NCBI GenBank assembly: GCA_024699125.1
Contig: JAILQE010000008.1
Location: 1 to 59,967, forward strand
Length of the DNA: 59,967 nucleotides
DNA from: Candidatus Saccharimonadota bacterium
GTDB taxonomy: Bacteria; Patescibacteriota; Saccharimonadia; Saccharimonadales; Saccharimonadaceae
Direction of reading: 5' to 3'
Part shown: positions 1 through 8,355 of the stretch, one piece after another
Numbering within the stretch: the stretch's first letter is position 1
How the letters are laid out: each line of letters begins with the position of its first letter
The notes under the pieces: model-generated
Database searches by the model: none
Seen by the model: only the letters and a program-made list of their open reading frames with translations
What the model was told of the DNA's origin: nothing
Made by a program: the position numbers and the translations under genes

Positions 1-566
1 TAGCAGTCTGGCACATACACGCGATAGTTTGAAAGGTTTTGGTTGCGGCAGGCGGCTGGAAAAACTCCGGCTCCTTCTGGTAAAAATAATTTTGGATCAC
101 CAAATGTTGCGGCGTATATTAATTTATTTGAACTAATTCTATTTAATGAATTTATAACTACGATTGCGCCTTGTGAGTAACCGGCTAAAACGTATTTTGT
201 TTTTTCGCAGGAAGAATTGATTTGTGAGGCCAAATTATTAACACCTTCTTTTACACTATCGCCAAATGCATATGAGTTGCCGCCACCAAAGAATGCACCG
301 AGCGCCACAAAAATGTCTGTGTCTACCGCTATAGCTGGGTATTCTAAATCAGCAAAGTCATAGCTGAGTGAAGTGGTTTTTAATTTTTCTTCCAAACTCG
401 TTTTAAATGCCATAAAACTTTCGTTTGTATTTTGTTTTTCACCCGAGCCACGAGCAAAAATTATTTGTAGGTCTTTGCAGTCTATTGCCGTAGCGTGATA
501 GCTACTGATTGGTATTCCGACGACGAGGAGCGATGCGATCAAAGTGGCATAAAAAAATTTGGTCAT
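1..566 (-). CDS. Secreted cutinase-like serine esterase (C-terminus outside window)
   Basis: Read on the minus strand from ATG at 566; about 188 codons are open to base 3, so the C-terminus lies beyond the window. The N-terminus (MTKFFYATLIAS...) has a basic start, a hydrophobic core and a likely signal-peptidase site near residue 27, so the protein is probably exported. The mature part begins with an ARGSGE segment and contains GYSQGA, the nucleophile elbow (Gly-x-Ser-x-Gly) of the cutinase/acetylxylan-esterase alpha/beta hydrolases; both are typical of that family. Catalytic Asp and His would lie in the missing part. A strong AAAGGAGG site precedes the ATG. It diverges from the dCMP deaminase gene. 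Substrate (cutin-like polyester, lipid or acylated glycan of the host) is unknown; a lipase or esterase of the same fold is equally possible. Confidence 0.75.
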   Translation of the reverse strand, partial: MTKFFYATLIASLLVVGIPISSYHATAIDCKDLQIIFARGSGEKQNTNESFMAFKTSLEEKLKTTSLSYDFADLEYPAIAVDTDIFVALGAFFGGGNSYAFGDSVKEGVNNLASQINSSCEKTKYVLAGYSQGAIVVINSLNRISSNKLIYAATFGDPKLFLPEGAGVFPAACRNQNLSNYRVYVPDC

Positions 567-633
567 TTAATACCTCCTTTAATATTTTTCTAAATTTAAA
601 GATAACTTCTAGAAAAATACAACCCCCCCGTGT

Positions 634-654
634 TATAATAGGAATCAATGGAGG
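634..654 (+). promoter_or_regulatory. Promoter -10 and Shine-Dalgarno of the dCMP deaminase gene
   Basis: TGTTATAAT has its hexamer at 634-639 and is followed by GGAGG at 650-654. This places translation at the ATG at 659 and excludes the longer open frame that starts at 509, because its start would lie upstream of the promoter. Unlike many first genes in this window, this mRNA has a leader of about a dozen bases with a ribosome-binding site. Confidence 0.6.
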
Positions 655-658
655 CCAT

Positions 659-1273
659 ATGAACAAGAAGAAGTCGGCGTGGGACGAATATTTTTTAAAC
701 ATTTCTGAATCGGTTGCGCAAAAATACCGAAAGCAGTTGGAGTGGGATGAATACTTTTTAAATATTGCTGATGCGGTCGCATTAAAATCCAAAGACCCTT
801 CGTCCAAAATGGGTTGTGTGATTGTTGACCAAATGCGCCGTCCAATTTCATTTGGCTATAATGGTTTGATTCAAGGTGCCGACGAATCCAAACTTACTTT
901 ATCTGAACGTCCAATGAAATATTTGTTCTCGACTCATTCCGAAATGAATGCTGTGCTTTTTGCAAAGCAAGATTTAACTGGCTGCACTATTTATAATCGT
1001 GTTGCAACTTGTGATAACTGTATGAAATATTGTTTGCAGGCCGGCATTAAACGTTTTGTTTATCGCCAACTCCGCGTACATTCATTTAGTTCCGATCCGA
1101 AAAAATCTATGACCAATCTCGAAACCGACGAGGCTGTGATTAGAATGCTTACCTCCATGCCAGATGTTGAAACTTTAAATATTACGAACGGCAAAACTTA
1201 TATCCAAGACATTCTTGATTCATATCCAAAAAATTCTGCAGCCTACAAACGCTTGATTAAATGGGTTCAGTAA
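659..1273 (+). CDS. Deoxycytidylate (dCMP) deaminase family protein
   Basis: 204 aa. Zinc-dependent cytidine/dCMP deaminase fold. The catalytic motif is THSEMNA (His93 as zinc ligand, Glu95 as proton shuttle) and the two Cys ligands are in TCDNC (Cys118, Cys121; the usual proline before the first Cys is Thr here). The GYNG segment near residue 66 is typical of the dCMP deaminase branch, which makes dUMP for dTTP synthesis; thymidylate kinase is encoded nearby on the other strand. The start at 659 is set by the promoter and GGAGG site just upstream. The N-terminus carries a tandem 21-residue duplication (WDEYFLNI occurs at residues 8 and 29), which family members normally have once. The stop codon abuts the ung stop codon with no spacer. 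The alternative is a ComE-type deaminase of unknown substrate. Confidence 0.8.
   Translation: MNKKKSAWDEYFLNISESVAQKYRKQLEWDEYFLNIADAVALKSKDPSSKMGCVIVDQMRRPISFGYNGLIQGADESKLTLSERPMKYLFSTHSEMNAVLFAKQDLTGCTIYNRVATCDNCMKYCLQAGIKRFVYRQLRVHSFSSDPKKSMTNLETDEAVIRMLTSMPDVETLNITNGKTYIQDILDSYPKNSAAYKRLIKWVQ
680..805 (+). repeat. 63-bp tandem intragenic duplication
   Basis: Two adjacent copies (680-742 and 743-805) in the 5' part of the deaminase gene. Both encode W-D-E-Y-F-L-N-I followed by a similar helix (SESVAQK / ADAVALK). They have diverged at many third positions and some residues, so the duplication is not recent. The reading frame is kept because the period is 21 codons. Confidence 0.75.
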
Positions 1274-1921
1274 TTACCAATTAATTGGCTCTTCGTTATT
1301 TTTGATTAAGAAATCATTGGTCTTTTTGAAGTGTCCGTTGCCAAAGAATCCGGAGTGAGCGGAAAGTGGAGATGGATGTGGTGATTCCAAAACTAAATGG
1401 CGCGACGTATCGATTAAACTCTTTTTGGCGCGCGCATCGCGGCCCCATAATATAAATACTAAATGTGGGCGAGTCTCGTTTAAATATTTAATTGTTTCGG
1501 TAGTGAAGGTTTCCCAGCCTTTGCCACGGTGGCTGCCGGCTTTGTGAGCTTCGACTGTTAATACGTTGTTTAAAAGTAGCACACCTTGCTGCTGCCAATT
1601 CGTGAGGTCACCGGTTTTGTTAACGTGACTGCCAAACTCATTATCAATTTCTTTATAAATATTAATTAGTGATGGTGGAATTAGCTCGCCTTTTGGTACC
1701 GAAAAAGCTAGACCCATGGCAGCGCCCGGTGTGTGATATGGGTCTTGACCCAGGATTACGACCTTAACGTTATTTAGGTCTGTTTCAAATGCTTTAAATA
1801 CGGCTGCCTTAGTTGGAAAAATCTTTTTAGTTTCGTAGGCTTCATGCAAAAAATTTGCGAGGTCTTTAAAATACGGTTTTTCAAATTCGGCTTTTAAAAA
1901 TGGTTTCCAGGATTCGTGCAT
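1274..1921 (-). CDS. ung: Uracil-DNA glycosylase, family 1
   Basis: 215 aa, a little shorter than the usual 220-230. It removes uracil from DNA as the first step of base-excision repair. The water-activating motif GQDPYH is present (Asp60) and the C-terminal HPSPLSA loop contains the catalytic His; together these two motifs are diagnostic of family 1. It is the last gene of the minus-strand operon, starting 2 bp after the tmk stop codon. It converges with the dCMP deaminase gene, whose stop codon it touches directly; no terminator fits between them, so transcripts probably overlap. With dCMP deaminase, tmk and ung together the end of the window manages both dUMP-to-dTTP flow and uracil in DNA. 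Confidence 0.95.
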   Translation of the reverse strand: MHESWKPFLKAEFEKPYFKDLANFLHEAYETKKIFPTKAAVFKAFETDLNNVKVVILGQDPYHTPGAAMGLAFSVPKGELIPPSLINIYKEIDNEFGSHVNKTGDLTNWQQQGVLLLNNVLTVEAHKAGSHRGKGWETFTTETIKYLNETRPHLVFILWGRDARAKKSLIDTSRHLVLESPHPSPLSAHSGFFGNGHFKKTNDFLIKNNEEPINW

Positions 1922-1923
1922 AA

Positions 1924-2559
1924 TTATAAATTAAATAGTTTTTTGAGATCTTCAAAAACTTCGTCAATGGTGCCGGAAGCATCAAGTGTTGGTACGTCAA
2001 ACTTTTTGGCAACGTCTAGGTACCCGCGGTTTAGTTTATGCTGGAATGGATCGCCTTTGGATTTCCAGATTTCGTCTTTTCTAGTCCACTTGGTATTGGC
2101 CTCGGCAGTTTGGGTGCCGATACGCTTGTTGCGGGCTTCGTCTGACAACGTAAAGAAAACAATTTTGTCTGGATGGAAGTATGGTTCTGGCATGACGAGT
2201 TTGTGTAGTTTAATAATTAACGATTTGCTAACACCAGCGCCATAGCCTTCATAAATCAAAGTTGAAAACCAGTTGCGCGTAGTGATAACGATGTCGCTAT
2301 TTTTTAAAGCAGGCTCGGCGAGAGTTCGCCACTGCTCGTAGCGGTTGATGAGATAAAGCATGACGCGGGTGCGATGATCGATGCCTTGGTCTGAGCCGTA
2401 GTTGAGGCGTGAAATTTCAGTAATGAATGGATTGGTGGAACCAGTGCCGGATTCTGCATAATGAACAACAGTCTTGCCCTGCGCGCGCAAATACTCGGCT
2501 AGTTTTTTAGCTTGGGTATCTTTGCCGGTGGCGTCTTGGCCTTCAATTACGATATGCAT
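1924..2559 (-). CDS. tmk: Thymidylate kinase-like P-loop kinase
   Basis: 211 aa, normal length for dTMP kinase (dTMP to dTDP with ATP). The P-loop is GQDATGKDT at residues 7-15. The Ser/Thr that normally follows GK and binds magnesium is Asp13 here. The usual DR[YF] motif is TRN in TRNWFST, keeping only the Arg. A GYG segment after it and a lid-like basic region fit the family. The start ATG at 2559 follows an AAAGGAGG site. It sits between the ABC exporter pair (27 bp upstream) and ung (2 bp downstream) in one operon. The two altered motifs make it a divergent member; activity on dTMP is likely because no other candidate is visible, but is not proven by sequence. Confidence 0.8.
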   Translation of the reverse strand: MHIVIEGQDATGKDTQAKKLAEYLRAQGKTVVHYAESGTGSTNPFITEISRLNYGSDQGIDHRTRVMLYLINRYEQWRTLAEPALKNSDIVITTRNWFSTLIYEGYGAGVSKSLIIKLHKLVMPEPYFHPDKIVFFTLSDEARNKRIGTQTAEANTKWTRKDEIWKSKGDPFQHKLNRGYLDVAKKFDVPTLDASGTIDEVFEDLKKLFNL

Positions 2560-2586
2560 GAAACCTCCTTTTTCTTTATTTTACCA

Positions 2587-4332
2587 CTATTCCTCGGTGA
2601 ACTGTGAATTATAAAGTTCGGCATAAAAACCATTTTTCTTAAGCAACGCATCGTGCGTACCCTGCTCCACAATGTCGCCGTCTTTCATGACGAGAATGAG
2701 GTCGGCATTACGAATAGTTGAAAGTCGATGCGCAATAATGAATGATGTGCGGCCTTTTGTGATTTTGTCGAATGCGGCCTGAATGAGTTGTTCGGTGCGC
2801 GTGTCGACGTTTGATGTCGCTTCGTCTAATATGATCATTGACGGATTTGCCACAATGGCGCGGGCGATGGTGAGTAATTGTTTCTCGCCGGCCGAAATGT
2901 TGTCTGAGTTTTCGGAAATGGTTGATTCGTAGCCTTTTGGCAAAGCTTTAATTGTGTGGTGGATGTTGCTGATTTTAGCGGCTTCTTCAATTTCGTTTAA
3001 TGACGCTTGTTGGTTGCCGTAGCGTAAGTTGTCCTCAATGGAGCCGGAAAATAGCCACGTGTCTTGCAAAACCATGCCAAACATTGTGCGTACATCCGCG
3101 CGGGTCATTTCATTAATTGGCACGTCGTCGATTGTGATGGAACCAGAATCTGGTTCGTAAAAACGCATTAACAAATTAATAATTGTAGTTTTGCCCGCAC
3201 CGGTTGGACCTACAATTGCGACTTTTTGGCCTGGTAGAATGTTGGCAGAAAAATCTTTAATCACGGTATGCTTTTTGTCGTAGCTAAATTTAATGTGGTC
3301 AAATACTACGGCACCTTTTACTTCTTCAATCATCCTATTGTTTTCTGGATCTGGTTCTTCTTCGTCGGCATTTAAGAAATTGAAAATACGTTCGGACGCT
3401 GCAAGTAATGATTGGATAGTTGAGGTGGTGGATGCGACTTCCGTGATTGGACGATTGAAACGTGAGACATAACCAATGAAGGCTTGCAAATTACCAAGAC
3501 TAATGCGGCGTTCGATAACTAAATAACCACCAAGAATACAAACTGCAACATAACCTAGGTTGGTGAAAATGTGAGTAACTGGAAAGGCGAGTGAAGCAAA
3601 GAACTGTGCCTTGCGTGAAGTGGTGGCGAGTTCTTTGTTGGTTTTATCAAAATCGGCAAGTGCAGTTTTTTCGTATGAGTTGGATTTGATAATTATTTGG
3701 TTGCTATAGCTTTCTTCGATTTTGCTATTTAATACGGCGAGGGTTGCTTGTTGCTTTTTGAAATACTTTTGGGCGAACTTGGCAATTTTTGCTACTACAA
3801 AAACTGAAAGCGGCACTACGATAAATGTCACAATTGAAAGTGGAATTGAAATTGTGAGCATGATGACCATGACGCCAATTAACGTGGTAAGGCTTAGTGA
3901 CACGTCGGCAATTTCTTGTGACATTGACGTGGCGATGATATCAATATCGTTAGTCATGCATGAAAGCGTGTCGCCGAATTGATGATTATCAAAATATGAA
4001 ATTGGTAGACGCGTAATTTTTTCGAGAATTTGTTTGCGCAAACTCTTGGTGTATTTTGCAGTAACCACGCCAAGAATGTAGGCTTGGAAATAATTTAAAA
4101 TCGAAGATGATGTAAACAGAATAATTACGATGGTGATCTTCATGCCAAGGGCGTCCCAGTCTAGGCCGGTGGCAAAAGAGTCTTTGGCGATGTCGGTCAT
4201 TTCGCCAAGAATTTTTGGCGTGAAGAGCCCGAGCACGGCTGAGCCGATGGCTAGCACGACGGCAAAAATAATCCAAAAACCAAATGGCTTGATGGATCTT
4301 AGGAATAGTTTCGCGACACCTTTTTTACGCAT
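2587..4332 (-). CDS. ABC exporter half-transporter with intact catalytic site motifs
   Basis: 581 aa. The N-terminal membrane domain has six hydrophobic segments (to about residue 310) and is followed by a nucleotide-binding domain. Visible motifs: Walker A GPTGAGKTT, a modified signature ISAGEKQ (normally LSGGQ), Walker B with catalytic Glu in IILDEATSNVD, and the H-loop IIAHRLSTI. It overlaps the upstream half-transporter by 8 bp and is surely its partner. In heterodimeric type IV exporters (TM287/288, BmrCD, LmrCD) one subunit supplies the catalytic Glu and His; this one does so here. Substrate unknown; lipid, peptide or drug export is possible. The altered signature loop would serve the partner's Walker A site and so lies in the degenerate composite site. 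Confidence 0.88.
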   Translation of the reverse strand: MRKKGVAKLFLRSIKPFGFWIIFAVVLAIGSAVLGLFTPKILGEMTDIAKDSFATGLDWDALGMKITIVIILFTSSSILNYFQAYILGVVTAKYTKSLRKQILEKITRLPISYFDNHQFGDTLSCMTNDIDIIATSMSQEIADVSLSLTTLIGVMVIMLTISIPLSIVTFIVVPLSVFVVAKIAKFAQKYFKKQQATLAVLNSKIEESYSNQIIIKSNSYEKTALADFDKTNKELATTSRKAQFFASLAFPVTHIFTNLGYVAVCILGGYLVIERRISLGNLQAFIGYVSRFNRPITEVASTTSTIQSLLAASERIFNFLNADEEEPDPENNRMIEEVKGAVVFDHIKFSYDKKHTVIKDFSANILPGQKVAIVGPTGAGKTTIINLLMRFYEPDSGSITIDDVPINEMTRADVRTMFGMVLQDTWLFSGSIEDNLRYGNQQASLNEIEEAAKISNIHHTIKALPKGYESTISENSDNISAGEKQLLTIARAIVANPSMIILDEATSNVDTRTEQLIQAAFDKITKGRTSFIIAHRLSTIRNADLILVMKDGDIVEQGTHDALLKKNGFYAELYNSQFTEE

Positions 4333-6079
4333 TGGCCTCCTTTAATTCGGCGGCGTATTCGGCGTCGGAATATTGTGATTTTACGATCTCGTTATAAACC
4401 TTGCAGTTTTTTAGAAGTTCTAAATGGGTGCCAGTGTCAACAACTTTACCCTGGTCTAGTACTACGATTTGATCAGCATCTTTAATTGTGTTAATGCGTT
4501 GCGCCACAATTAATACTACGGAGTTTTTGGTAATTGGTTTTAGCCCGGCACGTAGTTTTTTGTCGGTCTTCATGTCGAGGGCCGAGAATGAATCGTCGAA
4601 AATATAAATTTCTGGATTTTTGCAAATTGCACGTGCGATTGAAAGACGTTGTTTTTGACCGCCGGAAACGTTGGTGCCGCCTTCAGCAATGTGATGATTG
4701 TAACCATCGGCGAGTTTTTTGATAAACTCTGCGCTTTCCGATATCTCGGCCGCTTTCTCGATTTCTTTCATGGTGGCGTTTGGTGCACCAAATGAAATAT
4801 TGCTTTTGATGGTGCCAGAAAATAGTGCGCCGCGTTGTGGCACGAAGCCGATGCGCTTCATCAAATCGTCTTTTTCAAAATCTTTGACGTTAATTCCATT
4901 GACTAGAATTTCGCCAGACGATGCTTCGTAAAAACGCGGGATGAGATTTATGAGTGTGGATTTACCGGAGCCGGTAGAACCGATAAATGCTGTAGTCTTT
5001 CCTGCTTCGGCTTTGAACGATATATTTGATAATACCGCATCGGATGCACCATTGTAACTAAATATGACGTCTTTAAATTCTACAGACGGCACAATGCTTG
5101 GCACGCCAACGGTAGATTTTTTCCAATTGAAATGATTTGGATTTTTTAAGACATCATTAATACGATGTGCAGAAACGCTGGCGCGTGGCAACATAATAAA
5201 TAGAATCGAAAGCATCAAAATTGAAATCATAAACTGTGTGACGTATTCTGAAAATGCCGTCATGTTGCCGAGAAATGCGACGTCTTTTGTAAGTAGGGAT
5301 GTGCCAACCGCAATACAAAGCAGAGCTGTGCCATTGAAAATAATATTAATAAGTGGGTTTTGTAATTCAATAATGCGATCGACGAAAATGATTGTCTTTG
5401 TGAGTTCTTGGTTGGTTTTTTCAAACTTTTCTTTTTCAATTTTTTCATTATTGAATGCGCGAATTACGCGAAGGCCGGTTAAATTCTCGCGCGTGATCAA
5501 TGTGATTTTATCAAGTAACTTTTGGAAGATTTTGAATTTTGGAATTACGAGCGACATGATCAAAATAATTGAGCCAAGCGTGCCAGCTACGGCGACGGCA
5601 ATGATCCAGCTCATTTCTGGCGCGGTTTGGAAAGCGCGAATCAACGAAATAATACAAAAGAGCGGAGCTCTTAGCATCATGTTTAAAATCATGATGGCTG
5701 TTTGTTGGACTTGGTTGACGTCGTTGGTAGTGCGGGTGATGAGTGAGGCTACGCTAAATTTGTCGGAATCAGACAAATTAAAATTTAAAACTTTTGTAAA
5801 AATATCGCGGCGTAAGTCTTTGCTAAAGTTTGCGCCGATATATGTCGCAAGATAACTTGAAACTAAGGCACCTACTGCTGAAGCGGCGGCAAGAAGCAAC
5901 ATAAAAATTCCAGAGCGCCAAATCGCATCATGATTTCCTGCTACGATTCCTTCGTTGATGATACTAGCCATGAAGGCTGGCAGTGACAACGTACAATAAA
6001 CCTGCGCCGTGACGGCGACTACAAGTAGGATGGCTTGCCACCAATATGGCTTGATGTATTTTATTAATAATTTAAACAT
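4325..6079 (-). CDS. ABC exporter half-transporter with degenerate catalytic site
   Basis: 584 aa, the same architecture as its neighbour (six membrane segments, then an ATPase domain). Walker A is GSTGSGKST and the signature VSGGQKQR is canonical, but Walker B ends IFDDSFSALD (Asp instead of the catalytic Glu) and the H-loop reads IVAQR (Gln instead of His). This pair of substitutions is the hallmark of the TM287/LmrC-type subunit, whose ATP site binds but hydrolyses poorly. It forms a heterodimer with the 2587-4332 product. Its start codon directly follows the stop of the flippase-like gene. The first gene of this operon is the AI-2E-type permease at 8304. Confidence 0.88.
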   Translation of the reverse strand: MFKLLIKYIKPYWWQAILLVVAVTAQVYCTLSLPAFMASIINEGIVAGNHDAIWRSGIFMLLLAAASAVGALVSSYLATYIGANFSKDLRRDIFTKVLNFNLSDSDKFSVASLITRTTNDVNQVQQTAIMILNMMLRAPLFCIISLIRAFQTAPEMSWIIAVAVAGTLGSIILIMSLVIPKFKIFQKLLDKITLITRENLTGLRVIRAFNNEKIEKEKFEKTNQELTKTIIFVDRIIELQNPLINIIFNGTALLCIAVGTSLLTKDVAFLGNMTAFSEYVTQFMISILMLSILFIMLPRASVSAHRINDVLKNPNHFNWKKSTVGVPSIVPSVEFKDVIFSYNGASDAVLSNISFKAEAGKTTAFIGSTGSGKSTLINLIPRFYEASSGEILVNGINVKDFEKDDLMKRIGFVPQRGALFSGTIKSNISFGAPNATMKEIEKAAEISESAEFIKKLADGYNHHIAEGGTNVSGGQKQRLSIARAICKNPEIYIFDDSFSALDMKTDKKLRAGLKPITKNSVVLIVAQRINTIKDADQIVVLDQGKVVDTGTHLELLKNCKVYNEIVKSQYSDAEYAAELKEANA

Positions 6080-7201
6080 TTATTTTTGCTCTGACGGATG
6101 AAATAGATAGTAAAAGAAGTTTTTGAATTTTTTCCACCAAGAATCTTCGGTGACTTTGCCATGGTTTTCGAGATGGATAAAGAAGTAGGTGACGGCACCC
6201 ATCAAGATGTAGACATAGTACGAGAAGAAGCGCCAGGTGAGCATGGCCCAGAAAATATAACCGGAAGCGAGAGCTGAGAATACCAAATAGAAGGTGCCTT
6301 CGGCGGCGCCGGCGTTGCCTGGAGTTGGGATAAAGTAGACGGCGGAAGTGACGGCGACTGTAGTCACAAAGCATGGCAAGAAATCAACGTTGCCGCCGAA
6401 TGCAGTGATAACGAAGAATGGGATTGATGAAATCAAAATGTGGTAAACTACGCCAATTAGAATTGCTTTCAAGAACAGGCCGCGAGTTTTGAGGATGGCT
6501 TTTACGCAGCGCGCATATTCATTGACGCCGTTTTCGGCTTTTTTGATGGCGGCATTACGATCTTTAATGATATGAATTTTGGCCAGGAATTTGACGCCGA
6601 GATTAATGATTTCGGCCGTGGCTTTTGGCAAGAACGTTGCGATAATTACGGTGACTGGCCAGAAGGCGTAAAAGATTAAACCAAAACAGGCAGTAGCCAC
6701 GAGTGCGGCATTGTTGATTGAGAGGCTGCCGAACAAGAATGAAAAGATGGCGATAATGAGAAAGCCGATTTGGCCGGAAATCATGCCGATAATTGGAATG
6801 GTGGTAGAAAAGCCTTTTGGAAGGCCGGATTTATTCATGTAGTAAATCTGGAATGGCTGACCGCCAATGGCGGCTGGCGTGATGTTATCGTAGTAGCGGC
6901 CAATGAGCACGGTGCGGCGTGCGGTGCGGCGGGCTTTGCGCAAATCCTTTTTCTCAAGATTGCAGGTTTTTCGCATCAACATTACGTATTTTGAAATTTC
7001 AAGAACGGTTGCCACGATGAAGAAGCCGAGGGCAGGCAAAAGTAGCCACCATTTGATTTCAATTTCAGAAAACTTGGCTGCGTTTTCGCTGTTACCAAAT
7101 TCGTTGATGCCCGTGATCGCAATTACTGCCACGTTCAACAAAATGAAGGCGATGGTGAGTAGATACTTTTTGAATGATTTTTTCGACTTTTGTGGCTTCA
7201 T
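6080..7201 (-). CDS. YbhN/MprF-type flippase-like integral membrane protein
   Basis: 373 aa with about eight hydrophobic segments. The segment around residues 100-120 (GRYYDNITPAAIGG followed by QPFQ) is the conserved signature of the lysylphosphatidylglycerol synthase transmembrane family (UPF0104; AglD2 and MprF N-terminal domain), and the later PTPGNAGAAEG loop is the second conserved block. Members move or modify lipid-linked molecules in the inner membrane. No catalytic C-terminal LPG synthase domain is present. It lies between the AI-2E-type permease (5 bp) and the ABC exporter pair (0 bp), which suggests that these membrane proteins act on envelope lipids or a lipid-linked glycan. The substrate cannot be told from the sequence. 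Confidence 0.85.
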   Translation of the reverse strand: MKPQKSKKSFKKYLLTIAFILLNVAVIAITGINEFGNSENAAKFSEIEIKWWLLLPALGFFIVATVLEISKYVMLMRKTCNLEKKDLRKARRTARRTVLIGRYYDNITPAAIGGQPFQIYYMNKSGLPKGFSTTIPIIGMISGQIGFLIIAIFSFLFGSLSINNAALVATACFGLIFYAFWPVTVIIATFLPKATAEIINLGVKFLAKIHIIKDRNAAIKKAENGVNEYARCVKAILKTRGLFLKAILIGVVYHILISSIPFFVITAFGGNVDFLPCFVTTVAVTSAVYFIPTPGNAGAAEGTFYLVFSALASGYIFWAMLTWRFFSYYVYILMGAVTYFFIHLENHGKVTEDSWWKKFKNFFYYLFHPSEQK

Positions 7202-7206
7202 GGATT

Positions 7207-8304
7207 TTAGGCGGATTTAATTTTAGGATATTCTTCGATGAGGACGCGGATACAGCCGGCGATTGGAATGGCAATGATAGCGCCAAGAAGGCCGAACATA
7301 TACATACCGATAATCATTGAACCGAGAATTACTACAGCTGGAAGCTTGAGTGCGCTACCTTGAATTTTTGGTGCGATAACATTGTTTTCGATTTGAGCGT
7401 AGAAAATGTAAACAAATGCAAAGATGGCAGCGGCAACTGGTGACGAAATGGCAAGAATTATGAATACGAGACAGCCGCTAATGATTTGGCCAAACATTGG
7501 GATGAGGTAAAACAGTGCGGCCATCAAGCCCATCGGGATGGCAAGGCCGGCCGAAAAGTTAAAGATGAGTGACAAAATGAATACGAATAATGCCACGGCG
7601 AGGCCGTCGATCAAAGCGACGAGTGCTTGGTGTGAAACGTAGGTAGATACTACACTACTCATGCGGTTGAAGATATGTTTGGCGACAGAAATGCCGCGGG
7701 CGTCTTCTTTACGAGCGCTGAGGCTTTTCCAGAAGTGCTCCATAATGCCTGGGCCCTCGAGTAAGAATAGCAAAGTTAGAATTAGAATTATCACGCCTTT
7801 TGTTAGAATGTCAGCGATGGTGCTGATGCTGGTGACTACGGTGTTGCCGATGTTGCCGAAGATGTTTTTGGAAAGGCTGGTGGCGCCTTCCAATATTTGA
7901 GCCTGCAAGTTTTCGATACCGATTCCCTTGCCAAAATTGTTGATGCCATCCCAACCGTTAAAATCTTGAATGGTGTTTGGCAGATTTTGGACGAATTTTG
8001 CGGTTTCATTGACGACGACTGGGCCGACAATGATAATAACAGTAACTAGAATCGTGACAATAATCGAATAAGCGATGACGGCGGAAGCTGTTTTGTGATT
8101 TTTTTCCATGCCAAAATGTTTGCCAAGGAAATTGTTGAGTTTAGAGACTAGTGGCTTTAACGCCAAGGCTAGGAAAATTGAAATACCAATAATAATGAGG
8201 CCGGTAAGGGCTTTGTAGAGGAACAAAATGATTAGGCCGATGCCGAGCAAAACGAGCCAAAAACGAATAAACGTGCGGGTGTCTACTTCTATCTGTTTTC
8301 CCAT
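7207..8304 (-). CDS. AI-2E family (UPF0118/PF01594) membrane permease
   Basis: 365 aa, eight predicted membrane segments with the typical long extracytoplasmic stretch at about residues 95-160. The C-terminal part contains a PMFGQIISG-like loop and the NNVIAPKIQGSAL motif with a following LG pair, which is characteristic of PF01594. Family members are reported as AI-2 exporters, Na+/H+ antiporters or unknown; the name should not be read as function. It is the first gene of a six-gene operon reaching to ung. An AGGAGG-like site (TAAGGAGGC) precedes the ATG. It diverges from queH with a shared 51-bp promoter gap. Confidence 0.88.
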   Translation of the reverse strand: MGKQIEVDTRTFIRFWLVLLGIGLIILFLYKALTGLIIIGISIFLALALKPLVSKLNNFLGKHFGMEKNHKTASAVIAYSIIVTILVTVIIIVGPVVVNETAKFVQNLPNTIQDFNGWDGINNFGKGIGIENLQAQILEGATSLSKNIFGNIGNTVVTSISTIADILTKGVIILILTLLFLLEGPGIMEHFWKSLSARKEDARGISVAKHIFNRMSSVVSTYVSHQALVALIDGLAVALFVFILSLIFNFSAGLAIPMGLMAALFYLIPMFGQIISGCLVFIILAISSPVAAAIFAFVYIFYAQIENNVIAPKIQGSALKLPAVVILGSMIIGMYMFGLLGAIIAIPIAGCIRVLIEEYPKIKSA

Positions 8305-8342
8305 ATGCCTCCTTAATGGTTTAATTATATCACGCTTTGGGT

Positions 8343-8348
8343 TATAAT
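8343..8348 (+). promoter_or_regulatory. -10 hexamer of queH, predicts leaderless mRNA
   Basis: TATAAT ends 7 nt before the ATG at 8356. Transcription about 7 nt downstream of the hexamer would begin at or beside the start codon, so the open frame from 8347, which overlaps the hexamer, cannot be the real start. Confidence 0.55.
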
Positions 8349-8355
8349 GTGCGTA

